Counted from the stretch's first letter, positions 1 through 8,117 are shown. The stretch is DNA of 64,000 nt from Alphaproteobacteria bacterium (GCA_017308235.1 JAFKFL010000026.1:52313-116312), one strand, 5' to 3'. The notes: generated from the sequence alone by a model not told the origin. Numbers and translations are program-made.

Positions 1-593
1 AAGACAGGGGCCGCAAGTCGCTCGACGTAATCACGGACATCGGCCGGCCACGTCGCGATCGAGGCATCGAAGCGAGCGAGGTCTTTGGCGAAGAGCGCCC
101 GGATCGCATCCTCGTAGCCGCGTTCGTTGCCCGCCATGGCAGACATGACCAGATAGGCCGTTTCCGCTGCCTGGCGTGCGCGATCCCGCGTTCCGTTTGT
201 TTTGCGCGCGCTATCGACGAGCTTGCGCAGGGTGACCGAAGCGCCGCCCGGTTGCGCATTCAGCCATTCCCAATGACGCGGCAACAATGTGACCTCGCGG
301 GCGACCACACCGAGTTTTGGTCGTCCCGGTCCACTCTGTTTCGGCGTCGACGATTCGGTTCTGCCGACGAGGGGATGGCTGGCAAGCCGTCGGACGACAT
401 CGGCCTTCGTTCCGCGCAGGTCGAAGTCGATCTGTCGCCCCGTCGCATCGCTGAACACGAGCGCCAGGGCCCGTGTGTCCCGATCCGTGGCGGCCTTTAC
501 CGAAAGGGCTACTGCTTCGAGGTGTCCGCTCGCGATTTGCCGGCCTTTGACGAAGGCCGTGCATCGAATCTCGGTTTCCGTGGTGCTTTTCAT
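1..593 (-). CDS. DUF2239 family protein (3' end cut by window)
   Basis: Translating the reverse strand from the ATG at 593 gives an open frame that runs off the left edge, with 197 complete codons. It opens MKSTTETEIRCTAF and carries the DUF2239 hallmarks: a GRPKLGVVAREVTLLPRHW segment, then PGGASVTLRKLVD, then an AMAGNERGYEDAIRALFA segment near the cut end. Family proteins are about 200 residues, so only a few residues should be missing. The function of DUF2239 is unknown and no catalytic motif is evident. A 13-bp inverted repeat (600-645) sits directly upstream, so the gene may be controlled separately from the MFS gene that ends just before it on the same strand. Confidence 0.85.
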   Translation of the reverse strand, partial: MKSTTETEIRCTAFVKGRQIASGHLEAVALSVKAATDRDTRALALVFSDATGRQIDFDLRGTKADVVRRLASHPLVGRTESSTPKQSGPGRPKLGVVAREVTLLPRHWEWLNAQPGGASVTLRKLVDSARKTNGTRDRARQAAETAYLVMSAMAGNERGYEDAIRALFAKDLARFDASIATWPADVRDYVERLAAPV

Positions 594-599
594 TCCGGC

Positions 600-645
600 T
601 TTTTACCCGGGCAAAATAGAGTCGTCAATATCGCCCGGGTAAAAA
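600..645. promoter_or_regulatory. Inverted repeat, probable operator
   Basis: Two perfect 13-bp inverted arms (600-612 and 633-645, core tttacccgggc / gcccgggtaaa) are separated by 20 bases. Each arm is itself close to the 12-mer palindrome TTACCCGGGTAA. The element lies between the end of the MFS gene and the DUF2239 start codon at 593, where a repressor dimer would block expression. No U-tract follows, so a terminator is less likely. The cognate regulator is not identifiable in the window. Confidence 0.5.
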
Positions 646-647
646 TA

Positions 648-2030
648 TCACGAGCCAATGGCCCTGTGAGAGGAGCGGTGTTCAGCCGCCGGCTCTCGCA
701 TCGCCATCCAGGCGCTAGCTGCGCCCGCGAGTTGCACGACACCACCCGCCAACATGGCAAGCCGCAAGCCGTCTGCGCTGCCATCTGCCAGCGCATAGAC
801 CGCGCCCAGCACCGCGACGCCGATCGTGGCACCTGCCATGCGGGCGACGTTGATGAGCGCCGAGGCGGTGCCCGAGCGGGCGCGATCGACTGCGCCCACG
901 GCTGCGGCCATCAGCGGGCCGGTGGCGATGCCCATACCGAGACCGGTCAGGACCAACCCGGCCTCATCGATGGCGATGGAGGCATGATTGGCGCCGAGCG
1001 CGATCACGAGAAGGCCCAGTCCGATCGTGGCGACACCGCCCGAGGTCATGACGCGTAGCCCGATTTTCTCCGTCAGCCGGCCCGACAGAGGGGAGACCAG
1101 CACGAAGACCAGCGCCATCGGCATCAGGGCGAGGCCCGCCTGGGTGGCCGAGAGGGTGCCATTGCTTTGCCAGGTGAGGGGCAGCAGGAACAGCACGCCG
1201 TACATGCCGAAGGTCATGGCGGCCGTGGCCGCGATGGCACCGCGAAAGGCATCGACATGAAAGATGTCGAGCGGGACCAGCGCGGCGTCACGCTGTTGGC
1301 GCTCCACCTTGAGAAAGAGGGCCAGCGCGATCACTGCCACGACGAAGGCGATCGTGGCTAGGATCGGACGGCCATGCGATTCGATCGCCGCCAAAGCGAG
1401 CCCGCCCAGCGCGGCGGCTCCTAGCGCCTGCGCGGTCGCATCGAAGTTGCGGCCGTGTGGATCGGCCGACTCCTCGATCGCGCGTGGTGCGAGCACAAAA
1501 GCTGCCGCGCCCACGGGGATCACGACCAGGAAGATGCTGCGCCAGCCGAAGGCATGGATCAGGAGACCGCCCACTGTCGGCCCGATTGCCATCGCGAGCC
1601 CGTTGCAGGCAGCCCACACGCCGAGCGCGCGGCCACGTTCGGTTTCGTCGTGCCAGGCGACACGGATGATGGCGAGCGACGCAGGCACCATCAGCGCAGC
1701 GCCGAGCCCGGCGCCCGCGCGGCCTGCGATCAGCACCTCGATGCTGGGTGCGACGGCGCATGCGAGGGAGGCGACGACGAAGATCGCGACTCCTGCCATG
1801 AAGATGCGCCGTCTGCCGTAGAGGTCGGCCAGCAGGCCGCCGGTGAGCAGCAGCACGGCGTAGACAAGATTGTAACCGTCGAGCACCCACTGCAGCGCGC
1901 CGACTCCGGCGTGGAAATGATCGCCGATCGGCCGCGTCGCGAGGTTGACGACAGCCATGTCGATCTGCGCCACCAGCACGGCAAGACACAGGGTCAGCAA
2001 GGTGAGGGGATGGTGGTCAGTGCGGTTCAT
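648..2030 (-). CDS. MFS drug-exporter family protein (DHA2/EmrB-QacA-like)
   Basis: This encodes a 460-residue polytopic inner-membrane protein of the major facilitator superfamily, probably a proton-driven exporter of small toxic compounds. The first helix carries LVAQIDMAVVNLA, close to the DHA2 signature in helix 1. The loop between helices 2 and 3 has the MFS motif A variant GGLLADLYGRRR, and GPTVGGLLIHAFGWRSIF matches the helix-5 antiporter region. I start it at the ATG at 2030 (MNRTDHHPL); an 18-codon upstream extension lacks a hydrophobic or conserved character. The substrate cannot be read from sequence. It lies upstream of DUF2239 on the same strand. Confidence 0.85.
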   Translation of the reverse strand: MNRTDHHPLTLLTLCLAVLVAQIDMAVVNLATRPIGDHFHAGVGALQWVLDGYNLVYAVLLLTGGLLADLYGRRRIFMAGVAIFVVASLACAVAPSIEVLIAGRAGAGLGAALMVPASLAIIRVAWHDETERGRALGVWAACNGLAMAIGPTVGGLLIHAFGWRSIFLVVIPVGAAAFVLAPRAIEESADPHGRNFDATAQALGAAALGGLALAAIESHGRPILATIAFVVAVIALALFLKVERQQRDAALVPLDIFHVDAFRGAIAATAAMTFGMYGVLFLLPLTWQSNGTLSATQAGLALMPMALVFVLVSPLSGRLTEKIGLRVMTSGGVATIGLGLLVIALGANHASIAIDEAGLVLTGLGMGIATGPLMAAAVGAVDRARSGTASALINVARMAGATIGVAVLGAVYALADGSADGLRLAMLAGGVVQLAGAASAWMAMREPAAEHRSSHRAIGS

Positions 2031-2105
2031 GCGAAGAACAACGCACGACTTGCCTGCACGATGCTTCGGAAAGGAGCGAAGCATCCGTCATCGCTCGCCC
2101 GGAAA

Positions 2106-2193
2106 GGTCCCTCGCTGCGCTCGGGATGACAATTTTGGTTGGGCTCGGGGCGTGCACAAAAACTCGGTGTCATCCCGAGCGCAGCGAGGGACC
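2106..2193. repeat. Palindromic repeat, TCATCCCGAGC family
   Basis: Two perfect 25-bp inverted arms (2106-2130 and 2169-2193) flank a 38-base centre. The arm sequence (gtcatcccgagcgcagcgag and on) recurs in variant form at 3610-3685 and 11217-11266. The right arm abuts the stop codon of the AAC(3) gene. It is an intergenic palindromic repeat and could also act as a transcript 3' hairpin. Confidence 0.85.
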
Positions 2194-3033
2194 TTAGCGC
2201 CGGTTTCGCTCCAGCCAGCCTACGGCATAGGCGATCAAGGGGCGGATGGGCATCAAGCGTGCGGTCGCCTCGCCGACGCGGCCAACGGCGACCTGTCTCG
2301 TCTCGCGCTCGTAGTCGAGGCCGAACTCGGCAGAGTCGTCGTCGTTGAAGGCGAGGTCGTCGACCACGTGCCAGCGGCGCACGCCGTCGATCATGACCGC
2401 GCTGCCGGCTGGCGCGATCCGCTTCGAGGGAAAGCGTGCGCGATATTCGGCAAGGTGTAGCGATGTATTGCGATCGTGCATGACGCCCAGCAACAAGATT
2501 GAGGCATCGAGGTCGTAAAGTCGCGCCAGCGGCGATTGCTCGCCCATCCCGCAATCGAGCGGATGATGGCCGACGATCCCGTCGGCGTCCGGACCGCGCG
2601 CCGCGCCGGACTGGCGCGGATGAGCGCTGCGTTTCACGCCGGGCTGGGTGCGAAAGTTCTCAGCGATCGTGCCCATATGCTTCTCAGCGATCGTGCCCAT
2701 ATGCCAGGTCGGCGTCACGGCGGGATCGTAAGCCGGCATGTTGTCGCGCATCGTTTGATGCCAGGCCGGCGGCACCGGCGGCGCGCGCCACTCGGCCGGA
2801 TCGGAGAGATCACCGCTGTGCGTTGGCATCACCAGCGTTCCCGCAGGCCCCAACGCGCACGTCAGGGCCTCGATCACGGTGGGCGCGCCGCTCACGACGT
2901 AGCCCAGCGCCGACAAGGAGCTGTGCACCATCAGAACGGTGCCGGCCTTTACGCCGAGCGCCGCGAGGTCTGCTTGCAAGGAGTCGACCGTCGCCGGCCT
3001 ATCCGTGGCCGCGATGACGGTCTCGAGGGTCAT
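2194..3033 (-). CDS. AAC(3)-family N-acetyltransferase with internal 8-residue duplication
   Basis: The 279-residue product belongs to the aminoglycoside 3-N-acetyltransferase (YokD/antibiotic_NAT) family, which moves acetyl from acetyl-CoA to an amino group. Visible family features are VLMVHSSLSALG (residues 33-44), GTLVMPTHSGD (65-75) and the RSAHPRQS segment (135-142) carrying the conserved His. Residues 111-118 (HMGTIAEK) are repeated as HMGTIAEN at 119-126, through a perfect 24-bp tandem duplication. The start overlaps the stop of the upstream thioesterase by ATGA, so the two are co-translated. Many chromosomal members have no proven antibiotic substrate, so resistance should not be assumed. 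Confidence 0.85.
   Translation of the reverse strand: MTLETVIAATDRPATVDSLQADLAALGVKAGTVLMVHSSLSALGYVVSGAPTVIEALTCALGPAGTLVMPTHSGDLSDPAEWRAPPVPPAWHQTMRDNMPAYDPAVTPTWHMGTIAEKHMGTIAENFRTQPGVKRSAHPRQSGAARGPDADGIVGHHPLDCGMGEQSPLARLYDLDASILLLGVMHDRNTSLHLAEYRARFPSKRIAPAGSAVMIDGVRRWHVVDDLAFNDDDSAEFGLDYERETRQVAVGRVGEATARLMPIRPLIAYAVGWLERNRR
2657..2704. repeat. Perfect 24-bp tandem duplication inside the AAC(3) gene
   Basis: The unit at 2657-2680 is repeated exactly at 2681-2704. It adds eight codons in frame, next to the conserved HMG motif of the acetyltransferase. The exact identity implies a recent event or a slippage-prone site. Confidence 0.95.
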
Positions 3034-3545
3034 TTCTTGGCCAGGCCCATGACCCGGCCTGCCTTTGCCGGCCGCGGCAGACGCTTGTGCTCGGCCCACA
3101 CCGCTTCCAGCCGCTCGGCGGCCTGTATCGGCCAGGGCGCGGACCGGCGCGAGGCATAGTCGATGTTGATCACGATCACCTCGTTGGTTGCGGCGAGGTA
3201 ACCCTGTTCCTCGTGATACATCTCGTGGAAGAGATGGACGCGCTTGGCGTCGCGCTCGAGCAACTGCGTCGCGAAGCGCATCGGCGCGCCGCCGCGCATC
3301 TCGCGATCGTAAGTGACGTGGGTCTCCAGCACGAAGGTCATGCCGAGCTTGTTGTCGACGTAGTTGCGGCCCAGCCCCATGTTGCGCATGAAGGTGCCCG
3401 AAGCCTGGTCGAAGGCCGTGACATAGAAGGCGACGTTCATGTGGCCGTTCCAGTCGACCCATTCCGGCAGGACCGTCGAGCGATGGATGTCGAGCGGCGC
3501 GCGCGTGACGAGATCAGGCATATCGTAAGGCAGGGTGATGAGCAT
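3030..3545 (-). CDS. Acyl-CoA thioesterase, 4HBT hotdog fold (copy 1)
   Basis: The 171-residue hotdog-fold protein has the 4-hydroxybenzoyl-CoA-thioesterase-type motif WVDWNGHMNVAFYVTAFD, where the Asp/Asn-Gly-His-Met stretch forms the active-site turn and helix. Related proteins hydrolyse acyl-CoA esters, including carnitine-pathway thioesters. The C terminus is basic (RVMGLAKK). It is clearly paralogous and equal in length to the protein encoded at 3707-4222, sharing LDIHR, VLPEW, DWNGHMNV and MTFVLE.HVTYDRE. It overlaps the downstream AAC(3) gene by four bases. The CoA substrate is unknown. Confidence 0.85.
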   Translation of the reverse strand: MLITLPYDMPDLVTRAPLDIHRSTVLPEWVDWNGHMNVAFYVTAFDQASGTFMRNMGLGRNYVDNKLGMTFVLETHVTYDREMRGGAPMRFATQLLERDAKRVHLFHEMYHEEQGYLAATNEVIVINIDYASRRSAPWPIQAAERLEAVWAEHKRLPRPAKAGRVMGLAKK

Positions 3546-3609
3546 TTAGTACGACATTCCTCTTGTTCTCCTCTCTCCAGGGGAGGGTCAGATCCGATTG
3601 CAAAAGATG

Positions 3610-3685
3610 GTGTCATCCTGAGCGAAGCGAAGGATCTTTTGCTGCACTGATTCAAAGATCCCTCGGCTGAGCCTCGGGATGACAC
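3610..3685. repeat. Palindromic repeat, TCATCCTGAGC family (imperfect)
   Basis: The left half reads gtcatcctgagcgaagcgaa and the right half ends in ctcgggatgacac, forming a long imperfect stem. It is the same family as 2106-2193 and 11217-11266. It separates the two thioesterase paralogues. Confidence 0.8.
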
Positions 3686-3706
3686 GGTGTGGTTTCACGT
3701 TCCGAA

Positions 3707-4222
3707 TCAAGATTTCTTCTTGATGCCGATGAGGCGGCCGGCCTGCCGTGGCCTCGGGAGGCGGGCGTGGAGGGGAGCGATCTTGTCGATGCGCGCCTTC
3801 GCCCAGTCCGGCCAGGGCGCCGAGCGCCGGGTCTCGAAATCGATGTTCATCAACATCAGCTCGTTGGTGGCGGCGAGGAAGCCTTCGGTGCGGTGGTACA
3901 TCATGTGGATGAAGTGCAGGCGCTTGGCGTCATGGTCGAGGATCTGCGTGGCGATGCGCAGCGGATCGCCTTCCTTCACCTCGCGGTCGTAGGTGACGTG
4001 GGCCTCCAGCACGAAAGTCATGCCGATCTTGTCGCGGGTATATTCCCAGCCGATGCCGAGCTGCTGGCAGAGCGTGTCGGTCGCCTTGTCGAAGGCGACG
4101 ACATAGAAGCCCACATTCATGTGGCCGTTCCAGTCGATCCATTCGGGCAGGACGTGGGCGCGGTGGATGTCGAGCGGCGCGCTCAACTCGGGTTCGATCA
4201 TGGGGTAGGGAGGTAATTTCAT
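3707..4222 (-). CDS. Acyl-CoA thioesterase, 4HBT hotdog fold (copy 2)
   Basis: The 171-residue product has the 4HBT active-site motif WIDWNGHMNVGFYVVAFD, followed by MTFVLEAHVTYDREV. It is the tandem paralogue of the gene at 3030-3545. I chose the ATG at 4222 (MKLPPYPMIEP), which leaves a sensible start; a longer frame upstream would add 16 low-complexity residues. It is divergent from the SDR gene at 4294, with only about 70 bases between them for both promoters. It probably hydrolyses a CoA thioester in a catabolic or salvage pathway. Confidence 0.85.
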   Translation of the reverse strand: MKLPPYPMIEPELSAPLDIHRAHVLPEWIDWNGHMNVGFYVVAFDKATDTLCQQLGIGWEYTRDKIGMTFVLEAHVTYDREVKEGDPLRIATQILDHDAKRLHFIHMMYHRTEGFLAATNELMLMNIDFETRRSAPWPDWAKARIDKIAPLHARLPRPRQAGRLIGIKKKS

Positions 4223-4293
4223 GCGGGCGGACCGTAGCGAAGCGGCCCCCTCCGCCGCAAGTTCTCGCAAATCTCTTTTGTCGAGGAGCGGAT

Positions 4294-5037
4294 ATGGCCA
4301 AGAAACCGAAAGCAGTGATCCTGGGGGTGGGCGCCGTGCGTGGCATCGGCGGCGCGGTGAGCCGGCGTTTTGCGAAGGAGGGCCATCACGTGCTGGTGGC
4401 CGGCCGCACGACGGCCAAGATCGACAAGGTCGTCGAGACCATTGTGAAGGAGGGCGGTTCGGCCTCCGCCGTCACGATCGACGGCACCAAGGAAGAAGAG
4501 GTCATCAAGCTCTTCGATCGCGCCATGGCGGACGACGCCGACGGCACGCCGGCCGATCTGTTCGTGTTCAATATGGGCAACAACGCGCCCGTGGATGTGC
4601 GCGAGATGACGGCGAAGCATTTCGAGGACTCCTGGCGCGTCGGCTGCTTCGCGGGCTTTCTGTTCGGCCGCGAGGCGGTGCGACGCCTGGCACCGCTCGG
4701 CCGCGGCACGGTGATCTTCACCGGCGCCTCGGGCTCGCTGCGCGGCCGGCCGCGCTTTGCCGCCTTCAATGCGACCAAGGGCGGCTTGCGGCTTTTCGTG
4801 CAGTCGCTGGCGCGCGAGTTCGGGCCGCAGGGCCTGCACATTGCGCATGTCATCATCGACGGCGGCATCGAAGGCGACCGGCTGCTGGCACGCATGCCCG
4901 ACCGCGCCGACAAGGCCGGTCCCGACGGACTCCTGAAGGTCGACGCCATCGTCGACAACTACTGGCACCTGCACTGCCAGCAGCGCAGCGCCTGGAGCCA
5001 CGAGATCGACCTCCGGCCGTATAAAGAGCCGTTCTGA
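4294..5037 (+). CDS. SDR-family protein lacking the catalytic Tyr
   Basis: The 247-residue product is a Rossmann-fold short-chain dehydrogenase/reductase. The nucleotide-binding loop is GVGAVRGIGGA (residues 11-21), a spaced form of the usual TGxxxGIG, and the dinucleotide-binding FNMGNN replaces NNAG. Ser146 in FTGASGSL fits the catalytic Ser. The YxxxK pair, however, reads F158-N-A-T-K162, so the acid/base Tyr is Phe. The GAGGAG ribosome-binding site lies seven bases before ATG. It could be a non-catalytic or mechanistically altered SDR, or act on CoA-linked substrates. Its immediate downstream neighbour is a CurA-like reductase. Confidence 0.8.
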   Translation: MAKKPKAVILGVGAVRGIGGAVSRRFAKEGHHVLVAGRTTAKIDKVVETIVKEGGSASAVTIDGTKEEEVIKLFDRAMADDADGTPADLFVFNMGNNAPVDVREMTAKHFEDSWRVGCFAGFLFGREAVRRLAPLGRGTVIFTGASGSLRGRPRFAAFNATKGGLRLFVQSLAREFGPQGLHIAHVIIDGGIEGDRLLARMPDRADKAGPDGLLKVDAIVDNYWHLHCQQRSAWSHEIDLRPYKEPF

Positions 5038-5044
5038 TTTTGCT

Positions 5045-5108
5045 CTTCTGGACCGCGAGCCTCTGGCTCGCTCATATATGAGCGCGCAAGATGCGCGCGG
5101 TCCGGAAG
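5045..5108. repeat. Palindromic repeat, GGACCGCG family, copy A
   Basis: The ends cttctggaccgcg and cgcggtccggaag are inverted copies with one mismatch, around a less well paired centre. The same outer boxes occur at 6163-6228 and 13489-13568. It sits between the SDR stop codon and the start of the CurA-like gene. Confidence 0.8.
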
Positions 5109-5133
5109 AAATCGCGCAGAACAGGAGGCCCAC

Positions 5134-6159
5134 ATGTCCGCATCGAACCGTCGCGTATTGCTGAAGTCACGCCCACAGGGCGAACCCACCTCGGCCAATT
5201 TCGACATCGTCGAGACACCGATCCCCGAGCCGAAGGACGGCGAATATCTCTCCCGTACGATCTGGATGTCGCTCGATCCCTACATGCGCGGTCGTATGGC
5301 CGAGGCGAAAGGCTATGCCGCCAACGTCAACCTCGGCGATCCGATGGTTGGCGGGACGGTAGGGCAAGTCGTCAAATCGAAAAACCCGAACTTCAAGGAA
5401 GGCGACTTCGTCGTCGAGCAGTCGGGCTGGCAGAGCTACGCGGTGTCGAAGGGCGCGGGCGTCGTGAAGCTCGATCCCGGCATGGCACCGCTGTCAACCG
5501 CGCTCTCCGTGCTTGGCATGCCGGGCATGACGGCCTGGTGGGGCCTGATGCAGATCGGCAAACCCAAGGCCGGCGAGACGGTCGTCGTTTCCGCCGCTTC
5601 GGGCGCGGTCGGGTCCGTCGTCGGCCAGCTTGCCAAGCTGCATGGCTGTCGCGCGGTCGGCATCGCCGGCGGCAAGGACAAGTGCGACTACGTCGTGAAG
5701 GAGCTGGGCTTCGACGCTTGCGTCGACTATCGCGCGGCCGGCAAGGATCTCTTCAAGGAGTTGCGCGCAGCCGCCCCCAAGGGCATCGACGTCTATTTCG
5801 AGAATGTCGGCGGCGCGGTGCAGGCAGCCGTCGTGGCGCAGCTCAACGATTTCGCACGCGTGCCCCTCTGCGGTCTGATCTCGCAATACAACGCGACGGA
5901 TGTGACGCCCGGCCCCGACTGGCGGCTGCTGCTGATCAAGCGCGCTATTGTCCAGGGCTTCATCGTGTCCGATCACTTCGCCCAGATGGAGGGCTTCTTC
6001 AAGGAGGTGCCGGCCGCGGTGAAGGCAGGCAAGATCAAGTACCGCGAGGACATCGTGAAGGGCATCGAGAATGCTCCTGAAGCGTTCATCGGCCTCCTGA
6101 AGGGCAAGAACTTCGGCAAGCTCCTGGTGCAGGTGTCGGACGATCCGACCCGGAAGTAA
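5134..6159 (+). CDS. NADP-dependent oxidoreductase, MDR superfamily (CurA/leukotriene-B4 reductase-like)
   Basis: The 341-residue zinc-free medium-chain reductase is close in length to E. coli CurA (about 345). Family marks are MSLDPYMRGRM near residue 48, the NADP-binding loop VVVSAASGAVGSVVGQLAK near residues 150-168, then GIAGGKDKC and FENVGG. Such enzymes reduce alpha,beta-unsaturated ketones or aldehydes with NADPH in the cytosol. The ribosome-binding site AGGAGG lies just before ATG. It is flanked on both sides by copies of the GGACCGCG palindromic repeat. The substrate is not determined. Confidence 0.88.
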   Translation: MSASNRRVLLKSRPQGEPTSANFDIVETPIPEPKDGEYLSRTIWMSLDPYMRGRMAEAKGYAANVNLGDPMVGGTVGQVVKSKNPNFKEGDFVVEQSGWQSYAVSKGAGVVKLDPGMAPLSTALSVLGMPGMTAWWGLMQIGKPKAGETVVVSAASGAVGSVVGQLAKLHGCRAVGIAGGKDKCDYVVKELGFDACVDYRAAGKDLFKELRAAAPKGIDVYFENVGGAVQAAVVAQLNDFARVPLCGLISQYNATDVTPGPDWRLLLIKRAIVQGFIVSDHFAQMEGFFKEVPAAVKAGKIKYREDIVKGIENAPEAFIGLLKGKNFGKLLVQVSDDPTRK

Positions 6160-6162
6160 CTT

Positions 6163-6228
6163 TCTTGGACCGCGCGCATCCTGCGCGCTCATGAGCTTGA
6201 GCGGGCAGGATGCGCGCGGTCCGGAAGA
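6163..6228. repeat. Palindromic repeat, GGACCGCG family, copy B
   Basis: Perfect 18-bp arms lie at 6167-6184 and 6205-6222, inside the shared outer boxes ttggaccgcg and cgcggtccggaaga. It fills the space between two convergent genes and could serve as a bidirectional transcript end. Confidence 0.88.
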
Positions 6229-6942
6229 TCATGACGGCACCGCCAGCAGCTCGCGGGCGACGAGGTCGGGGGCGGAGATGATGCAGTTGTGGCCGGCTTC
6301 GATGGGGCGGAAGCGGATGTGCGGCATGGCTTGCACCTTTTCGTGGCTGCCGGCAGAGACCGGATAGCGCGGCTTGGTGCAGGCGATGTAGGTCATCGGC
6401 CGGCCATTGCCTGCCGGATGATGGAGCCGGATCGGCTTGGTGTAGCAGGCGAGCGGATGCGGCGTGAGCTGGCGATGCGTCCATGCCGCGAGCGCCGGAT
6501 CGTCGATGATCAGGCTGCCGACTGGTGCAAAGGGCAGCACCTCGGTGCCGTTCACGATCTTCACCAGCTTCTTCCGCTTGGCCACGATCTCGGATGGGAT
6601 GCGGCCGAAGATCGATTGGCCATCCTGCGGGATGCCGCCGTCGATGATCACGAGATGCGCTATGCGCTTGGGCACGCGGTCGGTGACGAGGCCGGCGATC
6701 AGGCTGCCGAAGCTGTGGCCGACCAGAATGACGTCACGGAGATCTTCCGCCTCAAGCGCAGCCAGCGTGTCGGCAAGGAGAAGGTCGTTGTCGATCGCGG
6801 GCGACAGCTCGGCGGCACGTTCGCCGACGCCACGAAAGGAAAGGGCGAGAGCCCGGTGGCCGGCCGCCTGCAATCTTTCGATCACGAACTTCCACGACCA
6901 GGCGCCCATCCACGCGCCGGGGAGACAGACATAGGTGCTCAT
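6229..6942 (-). CDS. Alpha/beta-fold hydrolase
   Basis: The 237-residue single-domain alpha/beta hydrolase has the nucleophile elbow GHSFG (residues 75-79, Ser77). The oxyanion region is near LPGAWMGAWSW at the N terminus, and the catalytic His is in IEAGHNCII close to the C terminus. The nearest families are the esterase/MenH-like and methylketone-synthase-like hydrolases. The reaction and substrate cannot be assigned. It is monocistronic and convergent with the CurA-like gene, with a palindromic repeat between their stop codons. Confidence 0.82.
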   Translation of the reverse strand: MSTYVCLPGAWMGAWSWKFVIERLQAAGHRALALSFRGVGERAAELSPAIDNDLLLADTLAALEAEDLRDVILVGHSFGSLIAGLVTDRVPKRIAHLVIIDGGIPQDGQSIFGRIPSEIVAKRKKLVKIVNGTEVLPFAPVGSLIIDDPALAAWTHRQLTPHPLACYTKPIRLHHPAGNGRPMTYIACTKPRYPVSAGSHEKVQAMPHIRFRPIEAGHNCIISAPDLVARELLAVPS

Positions 6943-7010
6943 GCGGAGGGGGTCTTAGCACATCTGTTTCTTTCCCAGCGAAGCCCAGGAGAAGGTATCC
7001 TGCGCGACGC

Positions 7011-8117
7011 ATGGATTGGAGACAGCACCTCCGCCAGGAAGCGAGGACATTCGTCGAGCCGGGGCCGCGGCTGGTCGACGAGCTCGAATGCGTGCTGTCG
7101 GTGTTGCTGGCGATCGTGTTCGCCCATGTACTCGATGTCAGCAACGTCTCGTGGGCCGCCTTCTCGGGCTACATGGTGATGCGCGGCCATGTCTCTCAGA
7201 GCCTGCTGCGCGGCGTTCTCCGGATCATCGGGACGACCCTTGGCGCCGGGCTGGCGGTCTTGCTGGTACCGCTCGTCCTGCCGTCGCTTGTCGCTGCGTC
7301 CTTGGTGGGCGCCGCGATCGGTGGCGTCACGCTCTACGGTGCGCTGACGAGCCGGCGGGCCTATGCCTGGCTGTTCGTCGGGCTCACCTTCGAGATGGTG
7401 CTGCTCGATCATCTTGCGCGTCCGGACCTTTCGGTCGTCGATTTCGCCAAGACGCGTGTGCTCGAAATCATTGCCGGCACGGTCGCCTGCGTGCTGGTGA
7501 GCATGGTGTCGACGCTCACCGTCCGGCGGCGCTGGCCGGCACCGCCGGTGCCGCCGGCATCCAGTCTGGGCTGGCATCCCGGCGCGGCGCGGCATGTCGC
7601 CCAGGCCGCCTGCGCGCTCGCCTTGCTGCCGTGGCTCGGGACGCTGTTCGGAGTCGCCGATCTGGCGCAAAGCGCCGTCACCATCATGGTGGTGATGCTG
7701 GTGCCGGTGTCGAGTCTCGGCGTGGCGAGCCTCTGGCTGGTGACGCAGCGCGTGCTGCATCGCGCCGCGGGCTGCATCGTGGGCGGCATCGCGGCGGCGC
7801 TGATCCTGTTCGCAGCGCACGGCAATGCGCCTGTCCTGATCCTCGCGACGGCCCTTGGCGTCATGATCGGCCGCCATATCGAGAACGGCCGCGGTCCGAT
7901 CGCCTATTCCGGCACGCAATTCACGCTGGCGATCCTCGTGACCCTGGTGCCCGACAGCTACGCCGCCGCCGCGATCGACCCCGGCCTGCACCGCCTGATC
8001 GGCATCCTCGTCGGCAGCGCCTTGATGGAGCCGGTGCTGATCGCATGGCATCTCCTCGCGCCTGGCAAGCAAACATCGACCACGCGCCCCGCCACCGAGG
8101 AGTCGGCATCGGAGTGA
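7011..8117 (+). CDS. FUSC-family inner-membrane protein
   Basis: The 368-residue polytopic protein has two blocks of about five to six hydrophobic segments. They are separated by a polar Pro-rich linker near residues 175-195, the duplicated layout of the FUSC / aromatic-acid exporter (AaeB, YccS) families. Segments such as VSWAAFSGYMVMRG in the first half and SAVTIMVVMLVPVSS in the second correspond to each other. It lacks the large soluble domains of full AaeB. It may export aromatic or weak acids, but no substrate evidence exists here. The gene is divergent from the hydrolase at 6942. Confidence 0.72.
   Translation: MDWRQHLRQEARTFVEPGPRLVDELECVLSVLLAIVFAHVLDVSNVSWAAFSGYMVMRGHVSQSLLRGVLRIIGTTLGAGLAVLLVPLVLPSLVAASLVGAAIGGVTLYGALTSRRAYAWLFVGLTFEMVLLDHLARPDLSVVDFAKTRVLEIIAGTVACVLVSMVSTLTVRRRWPAPPVPPASSLGWHPGAARHVAQAACALALLPWLGTLFGVADLAQSAVTIMVVMLVPVSSLGVASLWLVTQRVLHRAAGCIVGGIAAALILFAAHGNAPVLILATALGVMIGRHIENGRGPIAYSGTQFTLAILVTLVPDSYAAAAIDPGLHRLIGILVGSALMEPVLIAWHLLAPGKQTSTTRPATEESASE

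Noticed and set aside
2194..3033. Calling the AAC(3) homologue an aminoglycoside resistance gene
   Set aside because: Family membership alone does not show the substrate, and the internal duplication may impair activity.
2194..3462. Reading the AAC(3) gene as a 422-residue fusion starting inside the thioesterase
   Set aside because: The extra 143 residues are the thioesterase in another frame; the ATG at 3033 with ATGA overlap gives a normal family length.
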